A DNA stretch of 64,000 nt from Pseudomonas sp. MYb60 (GCF_002979555.1 NZ_PCOZ01000008.1:1-64000); one strand, 5' to 3'. Positions 18,792 through 30,725 are shown, counted from the stretch's first letter. Made by a program: numbers and translations. Notes: generated from the sequence alone by a model not told the origin.

Positions 18792-19679
18792 ATGACAGCC
18801 TCTATCTATATTGGGCGTTTCGCCCCCACACCCAGCGGCCATTTGCACTTTGGCTCCCTGGTCGCCGCCCTCGCTTCCTACCTCGACGCCCGCGCCCACC
18901 ACGGCCGCTGGCTGATGCGCATGGAAGACCTCGACCCGCCCCGTGAAGAGCCCGGCGCCCAGGCGGCGATCCTCCACGCGCTGGAAAGCTACGGCTTTGA
19001 GTGGGACGGGGAACTTGTCCGACAAAGCGATCGGCATGATGCTTACGCCAAGGTCCTGAACGACATGTTCAACCACGGCCTGGCTTACGCCTGTACCTGC
19101 TCACGCAAACAACTGGAGCCCTACAACGGGATTTACCCGGGCCTGTGTCGCAATGCGGGGCACGACCAGCAGGATGCAGCGATCCGCTTGCGGGTGCCGG
19201 AGCTCGAGTACCACTTTACCGACCGTGTACAGGGCGAATTCCGACAGCATCTGGGCCGCGACGTAGGCGATTTCGTCATCCGTCGCCGCGATGGCCTGTA
19301 TGCCTATCAGTTGGCCGTGGTGTTGGACGATGCGTGGCAAGGTGTTACCGATATCGTGCGTGGCGCCGACCTGCTGGACTCCACGCCGCGCCAGTTGTAC
19401 CTGCAGGAACTGCTGGGCCTGCGCCAACCGCGTTACCTGCACGTACCGCTGATCGTCCAGCCGGACGGAAACAAACTGGGAAAATCTTATCGATCACCGC
19501 CGTTGACGCCCGATCAGGCGACGCCTTTGCTATTGAGAGCACTGCGCGCGCTCGGCCAGCAGCCAGGCATCGAACTGCTCCACGCCAGCCCACGGGAACT
19601 GCTGGATTGGGGCATCCAGCAGTGGGATGCGACTCGGATCCCGCGCACACTCACGCTGGCCGAAGCGCAATTGAGCTGA
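18792..19679 (+). CDS. gluQ: glutamyl-Q tRNA(Asp) synthetase
   Basis: Paralogue of the glutamyl-tRNA synthetase catalytic core that attaches glutamate to queuosine at position 34 of tRNA-Asp. The 295-residue length, lacking an anticodon-binding domain, separates it from GltX. RFAPTPSGHLHFGSL at residues 9-23 is the HIGH-type motif, KLGKSYR near 230 the KMSKS-type motif, and cysteines in CTCSRKQLEPYNGIYPGLC form the zinc site. Location directly after dksA is usual in gamma-proteobacteria. Confidence 0.96.
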   Translation: MTASIYIGRFAPTPSGHLHFGSLVAALASYLDARAHHGRWLMRMEDLDPPREEPGAQAAILHALESYGFEWDGELVRQSDRHDAYAKVLNDMFNHGLAYACTCSRKQLEPYNGIYPGLCRNAGHDQQDAAIRLRVPELEYHFTDRVQGEFRQHLGRDVGDFVIRRRDGLYAYQLAVVLDDAWQGVTDIVRGADLLDSTPRQLYLQELLGLRQPRYLHVPLIVQPDGNKLGKSYRSPPLTPDQATPLLLRALRALGQQPGIELLHASPRELLDWGIQQWDATRIPRTLTLAEAQLS

Positions 19680-19741
19680 AGGCGCTTGCAGGTTGCCAGC
19701 CATCCGTTACCATCGCCGCAGTTTTTAACTCAGAGGCCAAT

Positions 19742-19918
19742 ATGTACATCTATCGATTGGTCCTGCTGCTGGTCGTCGGGATCTACCTGTTCTCCCCCGC
19801 CATCATGGATTGGTGGATCGACGCCACGGGCGCCTGGTATCGCCCGTATCTGCTGTGGCTGATCCTGATCGTCGTGACTTTCATCCTGCAGAGCCAAAAA
19901 GATGCCGATGAGCTTTAG
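19742..19918 (+). CDS. cbrX: CbrX, small membrane protein upstream of and overlapping cbrA
   Basis: 58-residue ORF with two hydrophobic stretches (about residues 5-22 and 36-50) separated by WWIDATGAWYRP, ending QSQKDADEL. It overlaps the start of cbrA by 11-17 bases in another frame. This matches the small ORF cbrX described upstream of cbrA in pseudomonads, whose translation is coupled to that of cbrA. An AGAGG-like ribosome site precedes the ATG. The identification is by position and size; whether the peptide itself acts is not shown by the sequence. Confidence 0.82.
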   Translation: MYIYRLVLLLVVGIYLFSPAIMDWWIDATGAWYRPYLLWLILIVVTFILQSQKDADEL

Positions 19919-22856
19919 CCTCACCCAGATGCTGCTGATCAGCGCCGCCTACCTGGCCGCGTTGTTCGGGGTGGCCTGGATCAGTGAGCGCGGAATGATT
20001 CCGCGGGCGATCATTCGCCATCCGTTGACCTACACCTTGTCCCTCGGCGTCTACGCCAGTGCCTGGGCGTTCTATGGCACCGTGGGCTTGGCCTATCAGT
20101 ACGGGTATGGCTTTCTGTCCAGCTACCTCGGCGTGTCCGGCGCGTTTCTGCTGGCGCCAGTGCTGCTGTACCCGATCCTGAAGATTACCCGCACCTACCA
20201 ATTGTCATCCCTGGCCGACCTGTTTGCCTTCCGCTTTCGCAGCACCTGGGCCGGGGCACTGACCACGGTGTTCATGCTGATCGGCGTATTGCCGTTGCTG
20301 GCCCTGCAGATCCAGGCGGTGGCCGATTCGATCAGCATCCTGACCCGCGAGCCCGTGCAGCATCGGGTCGCCCTGGCGTTCTGTGCGCTGATCACCCTGT
20401 TCACGATTTTCTTCGGTTCGCGCCATATCGCCACCCGCGAAAAGCACGAAGGCCTGGTGTTTGCGATTGCCTTCGAGTCGGTGATCAAGCTGATCGCCAT
20501 CGGCGGCGTCGGCCTGTATGCGTTGTATGGCGTGTTCGACGGCCCGCAACAGTTGGAGCTGTGGCTGCTGCAGAACCAGACGGCCCTCGCCGCCCTGCAC
20601 ACCCCGCTGCAGGAAGGCCCATGGCGCACCTTGCTGCTGGTGTTTTTCGCCTCGGCGATCGTGATGCCGCACATGTACCACATGACCTTCACCGAGAACC
20701 TCAACCCGCGCTCGTTGGTCAGCGCCAGCTGGGGCTTGCCGTTGTTCCTGCTGCTGATGAGCCTGGCGGTGCCACTGATCCTGTGGGCCGGCCTGAAACT
20801 GGGCGCCACCACCAACCCTGAGTACTTCACCCTCGGGATTGGCATTGCTGCCAACCGCCCGGCCTTGGCGCTGCTGGCGTATGTCGGTGGGCTCTCCGCG
20901 GCCAGCGGCCTGATCATCGTCACCACGCTGGCACTGTCAGGCATGGCGCTCAACCACCTGGTGCTGCCGCTGTACCAGCCCCCGGCGGAGGGCAATATCT
21001 ATCGCTGGTTGAAATGGACACGCCGCGCGCTGATCGTCGCGATCATCATGGCCGGCTACGGCTTCTACCTGTTGCTGGGCGCCGGGCAAGACCTGGCCAA
21101 CCTGGGCATCGTCGCATTTGTCGCCACCTTGCAATTCCTGCCGGGCGTGTTGTCAGTGCTGTACTGGCCAACCGCCAATCGCCGGGGCTTCATCGCCGGC
21201 TTGCTGGCGGGCATCCTGGTGTGGATCGTCACCATGCTGTTGCCGCTGGTCGGCAATCTGCAGGGTTTCTATATCCCGTTGTTGAACATGATCTATGTGC
21301 TGGATGACACCAGTTGGCACATGGCCGCCATTGCTTCGCTCGCCGCCAACGTCTTGATGTTCACGCTGATCTCGCTGTTCACCAACGCCAGCCCGGAAGA
21401 AACCAGCGCCGCCGAAGCCTGCGCGGTGGATAACGTGCGCCGTCCGCAACGCCGTGAATTGCATGCGGCCTCGCCCCAGGAATTCGCCACGCAACTGGCC
21501 AAGCCCCTGGGCGCCAAGGCGGCGCAGAAGGAAGTCGAGCAGGCGCTGCGTGATCTCTATCTGCCATTCGACGAGCGCCGCCCCTACGCGCTACGCCGTC
21601 TGCGTGATCGCATTGAAGCCAACCTGTCCGGGCTGATGGGGCCGAGCGTGTCCCAGGACATGGTGGAAACCTTCCTGCCGTACAAGGCCGGCGGCGAAAA
21701 CTATGTGACCGAAGACATCCACTTTATCGAAAGCCGGCTGGAGGATTACCACTCACGCCTCACCGGTCTCGCCGCTGAACTCGACGCCCTGCGCCGCTAC
21801 CATCGCCAGACCCTGCAGGAGCTGCCGATGGGCGTGTGCTCCCTGGCCAAGGATCAAGAAATCCTGATGTGGAACAAGGCCATGGAAGAGCTCACTGGCA
21901 TTGCCGCGCAACGGGTGGTCGGCTCGCGCCTGAACACGCTGGGCGAACCGTGGAAAGAATTGTTGCAAGGTTTTATCAACCTCCCCGACGAGCACTTGCA
22001 CAAACAACACCTGGCGCTCGACGGCCAGACCCGCTGGCTCAACCTGCACAAAGCCGCTATCGACGAACCCTTGGCACCGGGCAACAGTGGCCTGGTATTG
22101 CTGGTGGAAGACCTCACCGAAACCCAGATGCTCGAAGACAAGCTGGTGCACTCCGAGCGTCTGGCCAGCATTGGCCGACTGGCGGCGGGCGTCGCCCATG
22201 AAATTGGCAACCCGATTACCGGTATCGCCTGCCTGGCGCAGAACCTGCGCGAAGAGCGCGAGGAAGATGGCGAGATCACTGAGATCAGCGGGCAGATCCT
22301 CGAGCAGACCAAGCGCGTCTCTCGCATCGTGCAGTCGTTGATGAGCTTCGCCCATGCTGGCGCCCATCAGAACCAGGACGAAGCGGTGTGCCTGGCCGAG
22401 GTGGCGCAGGATGCCATCGGGCTGCTGGCCTTGAACCGACGCAATTTCGAAGTACAGTTCTTCAACCTGTGCGACCCCGAACATTGGGTCGACGGTGACT
22501 CGCAACGCCTGGCCCAGGTGCTGATCAACCTGCTGTCCAACGCCCGCGACGCAACCCCTGCGGGCGGCGCAGTACGTGTCAAGACCGAGGCTTTCGAACA
22601 TACCGTCGATTTGATCGTCGAAGATGAGGGCAGCGGTATTCCACAGAACATCATGGACCGATTGTTCGAACCCTTCTTCACCACCAAGGACCCAGGTGAA
22701 GGTACCGGTCTGGGCCTTGCACTGGTCTATTCCATCGTTGAAGAGCATTATGGACAAATCACCATCGACAGCCCGGCTGACACCGAAAGCCAACGCGGCA
22801 CCCGTATTCGGGTGACCTTGCCGCGTCATGTCGAAGCGACGTCCGCTGTGAACTGA
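19902..22856 (+). CDS. cbrA: CbrA, transporter-fused sensor histidine kinase
   Basis: Sensor of the CbrAB system controlling carbon and nitrogen use, including histidine and other amino acids. The 984-residue protein has an N-terminal sodium/solute symporter (SLC5) domain with about 12-13 spans (residues 1-500), a linker, a PAS domain (about 635-740), then the kinase: H-box [12 protein letters not shown] near 765, N-box [10 protein letters not shown]-boxes DEGSGIP and [11 protein letters not shown]. The alternative ATG at 19908 (MSFSLTQ) is equally plausible; neither has a strong ribosome site, which fits coupling to cbrX. Confidence 0.96.
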   Translation: MPMSFSLTQMLLISAAYLAALFGVAWISERGMIPRAIIRHPLTYTLSLGVYASAWAFYGTVGLAYQYGYGFLSSYLGVSGAFLLAPVLLYPILKITRTYQLSSLADLFAFRFRSTWAGALTTVFMLIGVLPLLALQIQAVADSISILTREPVQHRVALAFCALITLFTIFFGSRHIATREKHEGLVFAIAFESVIKLIAIGGVGLYALYGVFDGPQQLELWLLQNQTALAALHTPLQEGPWRTLLLVFFASAIVMPHMYHMTFTENLNPRSLVSASWGLPLFLLLMSLAVPLILWAGLKLGATTNPEYFTLGIGIAANRPALALLAYVGGLSAASGLIIVTTLALSGMALNHLVLPLYQPPAEGNIYRWLKWTRRALIVAIIMAGYGFYLLLGAGQDLANLGIVAFVATLQFLPGVLSVLYWPTANRRGFIAGLLAGILVWIVTMLLPLVGNLQGFYIPLLNMIYVLDDTSWHMAAIASLAANVLMFTLISLFTNASPEETSAAEACAVDNVRRPQRRELHAASPQEFATQLAKPLGAKAAQKEVEQALRDLYLPFDERRPYALRRLRDRIEANLSGLMGPSVSQDMVETFLPYKAGGENYVTEDIHFIESRLEDYHSRLTGLAAELDALRRYHRQTLQELPMGVCSLAKDQEILMWNKAMEELTGIAAQRVVGSRLNTLGEPWKELLQGFINLPDEHLHKQHLALDGQTRWLNLHKAAIDEPLAPGNSGLVLLVEDLTETQMLEDKLVHSERLASIGRLAAGVAHEIGNPITGIACLAQNLREEREEDGEITEISGQILEQTKRVSRIVQSLMSFAHAGAHQNQDEAVCLAEVAQDAIGLLALNRRNFEVQFFNLCDPEHWVDGDSQRLAQVLINLLSNARDATPAGGAVRVKTEAFEHTVDLIVEDEGSGIPQNIMDRLFEPFFTTKDPGEGTGLGLALVYSIVEEHYGQITIDSPADTESQRGTRIRVTLPRHVEATSAVN

Positions 22857-22878
22857 GACCGTCGAGAGAATTGAATCA

Positions 22879-24309
<1,431 letters not shown>

Positions 24310-24350
24310 GGGTGCTCCCCCACAAGTAACACCCTCAGACGTGAAAAAAC

Positions 24351-24376
24351 TGTTACCGCTGATTTTTTGCGTAACA
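24351..24376 (+). promoter_or_regulatory. CbrB upstream activating site
   Basis: TGTTAC, 14 bases, GTAACA: a perfect interrupted palindrome of the form reported for CbrB sites as I remember it. It lies about 125-150 bases upstream of the predicted crcZ start, the usual distance for a sigma-54 enhancer. Further GTAAC half-sites occur at 24326-24330 and 24393-24397. Confidence 0.75.
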
Positions 24377-24378
24377 AA

Positions 24379-24415
24379 AGCCGGGGCTTACGGTAACGAA
24401 GCCCCGGCTTTTTTT
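24379..24415 (+). terminator. intrinsic terminator of cbrB
   Basis: 11-bp stem AGCCGGGGCTT / AAGCCCCGGCT (24379-24389, 24399-24409) followed by seven T residues. The loop contains GGTAAC, one of the CbrB-type half-sites, so terminator and enhancer DNA adjoin or overlap. Confidence 0.93.
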
Positions 24416-24474
24416 GGCCCGTCAAAAACCCGAAATCACCCCAACCCCCCGGATTTGCTGGTCGGCGCAAAAGT

Positions 24475-24490
24475 TGGCACGCACCCTGCT
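24475..24490 (+). promoter_or_regulatory. sigma-54 promoter of crcZ
   Basis: TGGCACGCACCCTGCT matches the -24/-12 consensus TGGCACG-N4-TTGCT except C for T at the first -12 position, with the required GG/GC spacing. It predicts a start near 24501. Confidence 0.85.
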
Positions 24491-24500
24491 ATATGCTTAG

Positions 24501-24866
24501 TACAAAAACAATAACAAGCTTTGTACAAGACAATAAAAATAAGACGAATCGACTCACGCATAACAAGAACAACACGGCGGAGGCGCAGCTAACTGATTCT
24601 TTTGGAGAGGCGTTGCATTTGGGGCTTGCCCCGCAACCAGGCCGAGAACAACAAAAACTGCCCTAAGGCAGAGCCTGAACTGGTTGGATCGTAGATCAGC
24701 AACACAGCGACCAAAGCAATCCGTTTGCTCTTGGCTCCCGATTGGGAGTGTCATGAAGGTGAAGCTTCATGACGAGGGCGATCAACAAAAACAAAAAGCC
24801 CGAAACCATAATAAAAATAGAGCACGCAACTACTTCTGGGGGAGCTTCGGCTCCCCTTGTAGTTTC
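24501..24866 (+). ncRNA. crcZ: CrcZ small RNA, Hfq-sequestering
   Basis: Transcript of about 365 bases between cbrB and pcnB. CrcZ titrates Hfq (with Crc) away from A-rich target sites and so lifts carbon catabolite repression when preferred carbon sources run out. I see at least five A-rich Hfq motifs: near 24507-24517 (AACAATAACAA), 24531-24543, 24562-24573, 24647-24658 and 24784-24797. Sigma-54 promoter, CbrB site, location and terminator all agree. There is no open frame of interest inside. Confidence 0.93.
24828..24865 (+). terminator. terminator of crcZ
   Basis: Stem GGGGAGC / GCTCCCC with a TTCG tetraloop (24839-24856), extended by an outer pairing AACTAC (24828-24833) with GTAGTT (24859-24864). 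Only a short T run follows. Confidence 0.8.
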
Positions 24867-25005
24867 CGGGATTTGACCTTCAAACGCTTATGGCGCAATG
24901 CCTGTAGCTTGTTCCTACACCATCCCCTGACTAAATGCTAGAATCCCCGCCCATCATGCGGTCATTCTTCGTTATGGCCGAACATTCCTTCAAACAGTGC
25001 ATCCC

Positions 25006-26394
25006 ATGCTGAAGAAGTTGTTCCAGTCATTCCGTTCCCCCTTGCGTCGTACGCAACACAAACGCAGCACGCCTGAAGTGCTCAACAGCAGCCAGCATTC
25101 GCTGCAGCGCGCTCAATTCAGCCGTTATGCGGTGAACATCGTTGAACGCCTGCAGAACGCTGGCTACCAGGCTTATCTGGTCGGCGGTTGCGTGCGCGAC
25201 ATGCTGCTCAATATCACGCCCAAGGATTTCGACGTCGCCACCAGCGCCACGCCCGAGCAGGTACGCGCCGAGTTTCGCAATGCGCGCATCATCGGCCGCC
25301 GCTTCAAGCTGGTGCATATCCACTTCGGTCGTGAAATCATCGAGGTCGCAACCTTCCGCGCAGGCCATCCGCAAAACGATGAAGAGGAGGACACCAACCA
25401 ATCTTCCCGCAACGAGAGCGGACGCATCCTGCGTGACAACGTCTACGGCACCTTGGAAGAAGACGCGCAGCGCCGCGACTTCACCATTAATGCGCTGTAT
25501 TACGACCCGGTCAGCGAGCGCATCCTCGATTACGCCAATGGCGTACACGATATTCGCAACAACCTGATCCGCCTGATCGGCGACCCGGTCCAGCGTTACC
25601 AGGAAGACCCGGTGCGCATGCTGCGCGCCGTGCGGTTCGCGGCCAAGCTGAACTTCGGTATCGAGAAACACACCGCCGCGCCAATTCGCGAACTGGCACC
25701 GATGCTGCGGGAAATCCCGTCGGCGCGCCTGTTCGAAGAAGTGCTCAAGCTGTTCCTCTCGGGCTATGCCGCCGACACTTTCGAAATGCTGGTGGACCTG
25801 CAACTGTTCGATCCACTGTTCCCGGCCAGCGCCGAAGCACTGGAACACAACCCGACCTATACCCACACGCTGATCAGTGAAGCCCTGATCAACACCGACC
25901 TGCGCATCAAGCAGGGTAAACCGGTGACCCCGGCGTTCCTGTTTGCGGCCTTGTTGTGGCCAGCCCTGCCCAAGCGCGTGCTGCGCCTGCAGGACCGTGG
26001 CATGCCGCCGATCCCGGCCATGCAGGAGGCTGCGCACGAGCTGATCGCCGAGCAGTGCCAACGCATCGCTATTCCAAAACGTTTCACCATGCCGATCCGC
26101 GAGATCTGGGACATGCAGGAACGCCTGCCGCGCCGCAGCGGCAAACGCGCCGACCTGCTGCTCGACAACCCGCGCTTCCGCGCTGGCTACGACTTCCTGC
26201 TGCTGCGCGAAAGCGCCGGCGAGCAGACCGATGGCCTGGGCGAATGGTGGACCGACTATCAGGATGCCAATGAAAGCCAACGCCGCGACATGATTCGCGA
26301 CCTTGGCAGCAAAGGCGATGGCGAAGGCCCGAAGAAGCGTCGCCGCAGCGGCAGCAAGCGTAAACGCAGCTCGGCCGACGCTTCGGGCGAATAA
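25006..26394 (+). CDS. pcnB: poly(A) polymerase I
   Basis: Adds 3' poly(A) tails that promote RNA decay. I prefer the ATG at 25006 (462 residues) over the in-frame GTG at 24997. The nucleotidyltransferase core has LVGGCVRDMLL near residue 56 and the metal pair in DFDVATSATPEQ; RRDFTINALYYDP is the second conserved motif. The long basic C-terminus (KKRRRSGSKRKRS) is typical of PAP and absent from CCA-adding enzymes, which share the fold. It is followed by folK after two bases. Confidence 0.95.
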   Translation: MLKKLFQSFRSPLRRTQHKRSTPEVLNSSQHSLQRAQFSRYAVNIVERLQNAGYQAYLVGGCVRDMLLNITPKDFDVATSATPEQVRAEFRNARIIGRRFKLVHIHFGREIIEVATFRAGHPQNDEEEDTNQSSRNESGRILRDNVYGTLEEDAQRRDFTINALYYDPVSERILDYANGVHDIRNNLIRLIGDPVQRYQEDPVRMLRAVRFAAKLNFGIEKHTAAPIRELAPMLREIPSARLFEEVLKLFLSGYAADTFEMLVDLQLFDPLFPASAEALEHNPTYTHTLISEALINTDLRIKQGKPVTPAFLFAALLWPALPKRVLRLQDRGMPPIPAMQEAAHELIAEQCQRIAIPKRFTMPIREIWDMQERLPRRSGKRADLLLDNPRFRAGYDFLLLRESAGEQTDGLGEWWTDYQDANESQRRDMIRDLGSKGDGEGPKKRRRSGSKRKRSSADASGE

Positions 26395-26396
26395 GC

Positions 26397-26882
26397 GTGG
26401 AACGCATCTACATCGGCATGGGCAGCAACCTGTCGGCCCCCGACCAGCAATTGCGCAGCGCCATCGAGGCGCTGGCGCACTTGCCCGGCACCTCTGTCGC
26501 CGGCGTGTCTGCCTTTTATCAAAGTGATTCCCTGCTCCCGGGCCAGCCGCGCTACACCAATGCGGTGGCGGCCCTGGACAGCAGCCTTGCGCCGCTTGAG
26601 CTGCTGGATGCGCTGCAAGCCATCGAGAACGACCAGGGCCGCGAGCGCCTTGAGCGCTGGGGCCCACGTACCCTGGACCTGGATATCCTGCTGTTTGGCG
26701 ATCACTTGATCGACGAGCCGCGCCTGAAGGTGCCGCACTACCAGATACATCTGCGCGCGTTTGTGCTGTATCCGCTGGCCGAGTTGGCGCCCGGGAACCT
26801 CCAACTGCCGGACGGCCAACGCCTCAGCGACCTGCTGGCAGCCTGCCCGTTTGTCGGCCTGGAACGCATCCCCCAAAACTGA
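26397..26882 (+). CDS. folK: 7,8-dihydro-6-hydroxymethylpterin pyrophosphokinase
   Basis: Transfers pyrophosphate from ATP to 6-hydroxymethyl-dihydropterin; its product is the substrate of FolP, encoded far away at 50491. The 161-residue protein has YIGMGSNL at the start and RWGPRTLDLDILLFG near residues 82-96, with the two metal aspartates. Start is GTG at 26397, two bases after the pcnB stop, so translation is probably coupled. Confidence 0.96.
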   Translation: MERIYIGMGSNLSAPDQQLRSAIEALAHLPGTSVAGVSAFYQSDSLLPGQPRYTNAVAALDSSLAPLELLDALQAIENDQGRERLERWGPRTLDLDILLFGDHLIDEPRLKVPHYQIHLRAFVLYPLAELAPGNLQLPDGQRLSDLLAACPFVGLERIPQN

Positions 26883-27186
26883 CGCGGTCACTGAGGGAGC
26901 AGGTTTGCCAGCTCCCACCGTTGCCCGCAGCGCTGTCATACGCGCGTCCTTCCTGCTGAATCGCATCAGTAACAGCGGTAACACCCCACGCGTAACAATG
27001 CGGTAACACATCCAATTGACTTCCCGTTCCCTCCTCACGACTATAGGCGTCCCGCTGCCGCCAACCCGGCACTGAAGGGCGCAATCCAGGCCTTATAAGC
27101 ACTGCTCTCAAGACGGTGCGCCTGTATAAACGAAGACTCACGCGCGTTACTCGCTGTTTCCAAGCGCCTGAACGAGGACCCTTTTC
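26883..27186. other. folK-panB intergenic region with panB leader and REP-like palindrome
   Basis: 304 bases without a gene. Near its left end is a short palindrome, GGGAGC (26895-26900) with GCTCCC (26911-26916), resembling the GGGAGC-centred repeats scattered through Pseudomonas intergenic DNA. A TTGACT at 27016-27021 with a TATAGG at 27042-27047 is a poorly spaced (20-base) promoter candidate for panB. About 130 bases of leader would then precede panB; no clear regulatory structure is visible. Confidence 0.45.
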
Positions 27187-27987
27187 ATGCCAGACATTAC
27201 CCTGACCACCTTGCAGAGCCTCAAGCTCAAAGGTGAAAAAATCACCATGCTGACCTGCTACGACGCCACCTTTGCCCATGCCTGCTGCCAGGCCGGGGTT
27301 GAAGTGTTGCTCGTCGGCGACTCCCTGGGCATGGTTCTCCAAGGGAATGACAGCACCCTGCCTGTAACCACCGATGAACTCGCGTACCACACCGCCAGCG
27401 TCAAGCGTGGCAACGATGGCGCGTTCATCATCGCCGACCTGCCGTTCATGGGTTACGCGACGCTCGAACAGACGTTCCAGAATGCCGGCAAGCTGATGCA
27501 AGCCGGTGCGCACATGATCAAAGTGGAAGGCGCAGTCTGGCTGGCCGAATCGATCCGCTTGCTGGCAGAACGTGGCGTGCCGGTATGCGCGCACATGGGC
27601 CTCACGCCGCAGTCGGTGAATATCCTCGGCGGCTACAAGGTCCAGGGCCGCAACGAAGCCCAGGCGCGCCAGATGCGTGCCGATGCCATCGCCCTGGAAC
27701 AAGCCGGTGTGGCGATGATCCTGCTCGAGTGCGTACCGAGTGAATTGGCGGCAGAAATCACCCAGGCCGTGAAAGTGCCCGTCATCGGCATTGGCGCCGG
27801 CTCGGCCACCGATGGCCAGGTGCTGGTGCTGCACGACATGCTGGGCTTGTCGATCACTGGCCGCGTTCCTAAGTTCGTGAAGAACTTCATGACCGGCCAA
27901 CCCAGCATCCACGCGGCCTTGAGCGCTTACGTCGCCGACGTCAAAGGCGTAACCTTCCCGGGCGCCGAACACGGATTTTCTGCATGA
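27187..27987 (+). CDS. panB: 3-methyl-2-oxobutanoate hydroxymethyltransferase
   Basis: First committed step of pantothenate synthesis: hydroxymethylation of 2-ketoisovalerate with methylene-tetrahydrofolate. The 266-residue protein has the family motifs [19 protein letters not shown] near residue 21, [15 protein letters not shown] near 40 (metal Asp) and [10 protein letters not shown] near 138. It depends on the valine precursor made by ilvIHC in the same window. It overlaps panC by four bases (ATGA). Confidence 0.97.
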   Translation: MPDITLTTLQSLKLKGEKITMLTCYDATFAHACCQAGVEVLLVGDSLGMVLQGNDSTLPVTTDELAYHTASVKRGNDGAFIIADLPFMGYATLEQTFQNAGKLMQAGAHMIKVEGAVWLAESIRLLAERGVPVCAHMGLTPQSVNILGGYKVQGRNEAQARQMRADAIALEQAGVAMILLECVPSELAAEITQAVKVPVIGIGAGSATDGQVLVLHDMLGLSITGRVPKFVKNFMTGQPSIHAALSAYVADVKGVTFPGAEHGFSA

Positions 27988-28835
27988 ACACCGTAAAAAC
28001 CGTACGTGAACTGCGGGCCGCCGTCACCCACGCCCGCAATGCCGGCAAGCGCATCGGCTTCGTACCGACCATGGGCAACCTGCACAGCGGCCATGCCACG
28101 CTGGTGACCAAGGCCGCGCAACAGGCCGACTTTGTGGTCGCCAGCATCTTCGTCAACCCACTGCAATTTGGCGCCGGCGAAGACCTCGACAAGTACCCCC
28201 GCACCCTGGCGGCCGACCAGGAAAAACTGCTGCAAGCGGGTTGCAACCTGCTGTTCGCGCCTACCGTCGAGGAAATGTACCCCGGCGGCATGACAGGCCA
28301 GACCCGTGTCAGCGTCCCGCAACTGTCCGAGGGCCTGTGCGGCGCCAGCCGTCCGGGGCACTTCGAAGGCGTGGCCACGGTGGTCAGCAAGCTGTTCAAC
28401 ATGGTCCAGCCGGACATGGCCGTGTTTGGCCAGAAGGACTATCAGCAACTGGCGGTGATCCGCGCGATGGTCCATGACCTGAACATGCCGATCCAGATCA
28501 TTGGCGAGCCCACCGTGCGCGCCGACGATGGCCTGGCGCTGTCATCGCGCAACGGCTACCTCAGCGAAGAGCAACGCGCCATCGCGCCGGTGCTGTACCG
28601 CTGCCTCAGCGAGATTGCCACGGCGATCAAGAGCGGTGACCACGACTTCGCCAAACTGCGCGCCGAACAGGTGCGCGCGATAGAAGCGGCCGGGCTGCGC
28701 ATGGATTACCTCGACGTGCGCCAAGGCCTGCACTTGGGCCCCGCCACCCCCGAAGACACGGATATCGTGATCCTGGTAGCCGCTTATTTGGGCGCTACTC
28801 GACTCATCGACAACCTGCATCTGAACCTCGGCTGA
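27984..28835 (+). CDS. panC: pantothenate synthetase
   Basis: Joins pantoate and beta-alanine through a pantoyl-adenylate. 283 residues, family length; [14 protein letters not shown] near residues 29-42 is the HIGH-type nucleotide motif, FVNPLQFG and FGQKDYQQL are further conserved parts, and SSRNGYL near 188 is the KMSKS-equivalent loop. Second gene of panBC. The usual third partner, panD, is not in this operon. Confidence 0.97.
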   Translation: MNTVKTVRELRAAVTHARNAGKRIGFVPTMGNLHSGHATLVTKAAQQADFVVASIFVNPLQFGAGEDLDKYPRTLAADQEKLLQAGCNLLFAPTVEEMYPGGMTGQTRVSVPQLSEGLCGASRPGHFEGVATVVSKLFNMVQPDMAVFGQKDYQQLAVIRAMVHDLNMPIQIIGEPTVRADDGLALSSRNGYLSEEQRAIAPVLYRCLSEIATAIKSGDHDFAKLRAEQVRAIEAAGLRMDYLDVRQGLHLGPATPEDTDIVILVAAYLGATRLIDNLHLNLG

Positions 28836-29047
28836 GCCCCTCCCAACGCCCTCCCCGCTGCGCCGGTATAAAAAAGTACCGGCGACAGCGCAGACAAAGC
28901 CAAGACATATTCGCACGCTAGGTTTAATGTAATCGCCCTGCGCTATGGTTAGCGCTGTCTGGAACCCATTCCTTGATGAAAGACTGGATGTTCCGGGCCT
29001 AGAAGTGTCCTAAAGGCAGTCCCCGCAATAAAAGGAAACCCGCAGCG

Positions 29048-30712
29048 ATGGCGTACTACCGCACTCCTCATGACGTTACCGCTCTGCCCGCCTGGCAAGC
29101 GCTCAATCAACACCGCCAAGCCATGCAGGATTTCAGCATGCGCGAAGCGTTCAATGCCGATCCCCAGCGTTTTTCCCAATTCACTTTGAGCAGCTGCGGA
29201 CTTTTCCTCGATTACTCGAAAAACCTGATCACCAGCGAGACCCGTGACCTGTTGGTGGGCCTGGCAAAAGAAGTCGGCCTGAAAGACGCAATCGATGCGC
29301 TGTACGCCGGTGAGCCCGTCAACTCGTCCGAAGGCCGTCCTGCGCTGCACACTGCCCTGCGCCGCCCAGTGGGTGACAAGCTGTCGGTGAACGGCGTGAA
29401 CATCATGCCGGACGTACACAAGGTGTTGAACCAGATCACGGACCTGGTCGGTCGCATCCACGACGGCCTGTGGCGTGGCTACACCGAGAAGCCGATCACC
29501 GACGTGGTGAACATCGGCATCGGTGGCTCGTTCCTCGGCCCGGAGCTGGTGTCCGAAGCGCTCTTGTCCTACGCCCACAAAGGCGTGCGCTGCCACTACC
29601 TGGCGAACATCGATGGCAGCGAGTTCCACGAGCTGACCATGAAGCTGCGTGCCGAGACCACGCTGTTCATCGTTTCGTCCAAATCCTTCAACACCCTGGA
29701 AACCCTGAAGAACGCCCAGGCCGCTCGCGCCTGGTACCTGGCCCAGGGTGGCTCGGAAGCCGAGCTGTACCGCCACTTCATCGCCGTGTCGAGCAACAAT
29801 GCGGCGGCCGTGGCCTTCGGCATCCGCGAAGAAAACATCTTCCCGATGTGGGATTGGGTCGGCGGCCGATATTCGCTGTGGTCGGCCATTGGCTTGCCGA
29901 TTGCACTGGCCATCGGCATGTCCAACTTCAAGGAACTGCTGTCCGGCGCCTACACCATGGACCAGCATTTCCAGAACGCACCCTTCGAACAGAACATGCC
30001 GGTCCTGCTGGGCTTGCTGGGCGTGTGGTACGGCAATTTCTGGGGCGCGCAGAGCCATGCGATCCTGCCATACGACCACTACCTGCGTAACATCACCAAG
30101 CACTTGCAACAATTGGACATGGAATCCAATGGCAAGAGCGTGCGCCAGGATGGCACCCCGGTCGCGACCGACACCGGTCCGGTCATCTGGGGTGGCGTGG
30201 GCTGCAACGGTCAGCATGCTTATCACCAGTTGCTGCACCAAGGGACCCAACTGATCCCGGCCGACTTCATTGTGCCGATCGTCAGCTTCAACCCGGTGTC
30301 CGACCACCACCAGTGGCTGTACGCCAACTGCCTGTCCCAGAGCCAGGCACTGATGCTCGGCAAGACCCGCGCCGAGGCTGAAGCCGAGCTGCGCGACAAG
30401 GGCATCGCCGAAGACGAAATACAGAAGCTGGCGCCGCACAAGGTCATCCCGGGTAACCGTCCGAGCAACACCCTCGTGGTGGAACGCATCAGCCCACGCC
30501 GCCTGGGCGCGCTGGTGGCAATGTATGAGCACAAAGTGTTCGTGCAAAGCGTGATCTGGGGCATCAACGCCTTCGACCAATGGGGCGTGGAACTGGGTAA
30601 AGAGCTGGGCAAAGGCGTCTATAACCGCCTGACCGGCGCCGAAGAGACCTTGGCCGACGATGCGTCGACACAGGGCCTGATCAACTACTTCCGCGGCCGT
30701 CACCGCGGTTAA
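29048..30712 (+). CDS. pgi: glucose-6-phosphate isomerase
   Basis: Interconverts glucose-6-phosphate and fructose-6-phosphate. 554 residues, the long proteobacterial form. Conserved segments: [15 protein letters not shown] near residue 153, [14 protein letters not shown] near 208 (sugar-phosphate loop), the catalytic Glu in [17 protein letters not shown] near 385, and the C-terminal KGVYNRL. About 210 bases separate it from panC and an uninterrupted hairpin follows, so it is probably transcribed alone. Confidence 0.97.
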   Translation: MAYYRTPHDVTALPAWQALNQHRQAMQDFSMREAFNADPQRFSQFTLSSCGLFLDYSKNLITSETRDLLVGLAKEVGLKDAIDALYAGEPVNSSEGRPALHTALRRPVGDKLSVNGVNIMPDVHKVLNQITDLVGRIHDGLWRGYTEKPITDVVNIGIGGSFLGPELVSEALLSYAHKGVRCHYLANIDGSEFHELTMKLRAETTLFIVSSKSFNTLETLKNAQAARAWYLAQGGSEAELYRHFIAVSSNNAAAVAFGIREENIFPMWDWVGGRYSLWSAIGLPIALAIGMSNFKELLSGAYTMDQHFQNAPFEQNMPVLLGLLGVWYGNFWGAQSHAILPYDHYLRNITKHLQQLDMESNGKSVRQDGTPVATDTGPVIWGGVGCNGQHAYHQLLHQGTQLIPADFIVPIVSFNPVSDHHQWLYANCLSQSQALMLGKTRAEAEAELRDKGIAEDEIQKLAPHKVIPGNRPSNTLVVERISPRRLGALVAMYEHKVFVQSVIWGINAFDQWGVELGKELGKGVYNRLTGAEETLADDASTQGLINYFRGRHRG

Positions 30713-30725
30713 GCCGGTCGCTCGA

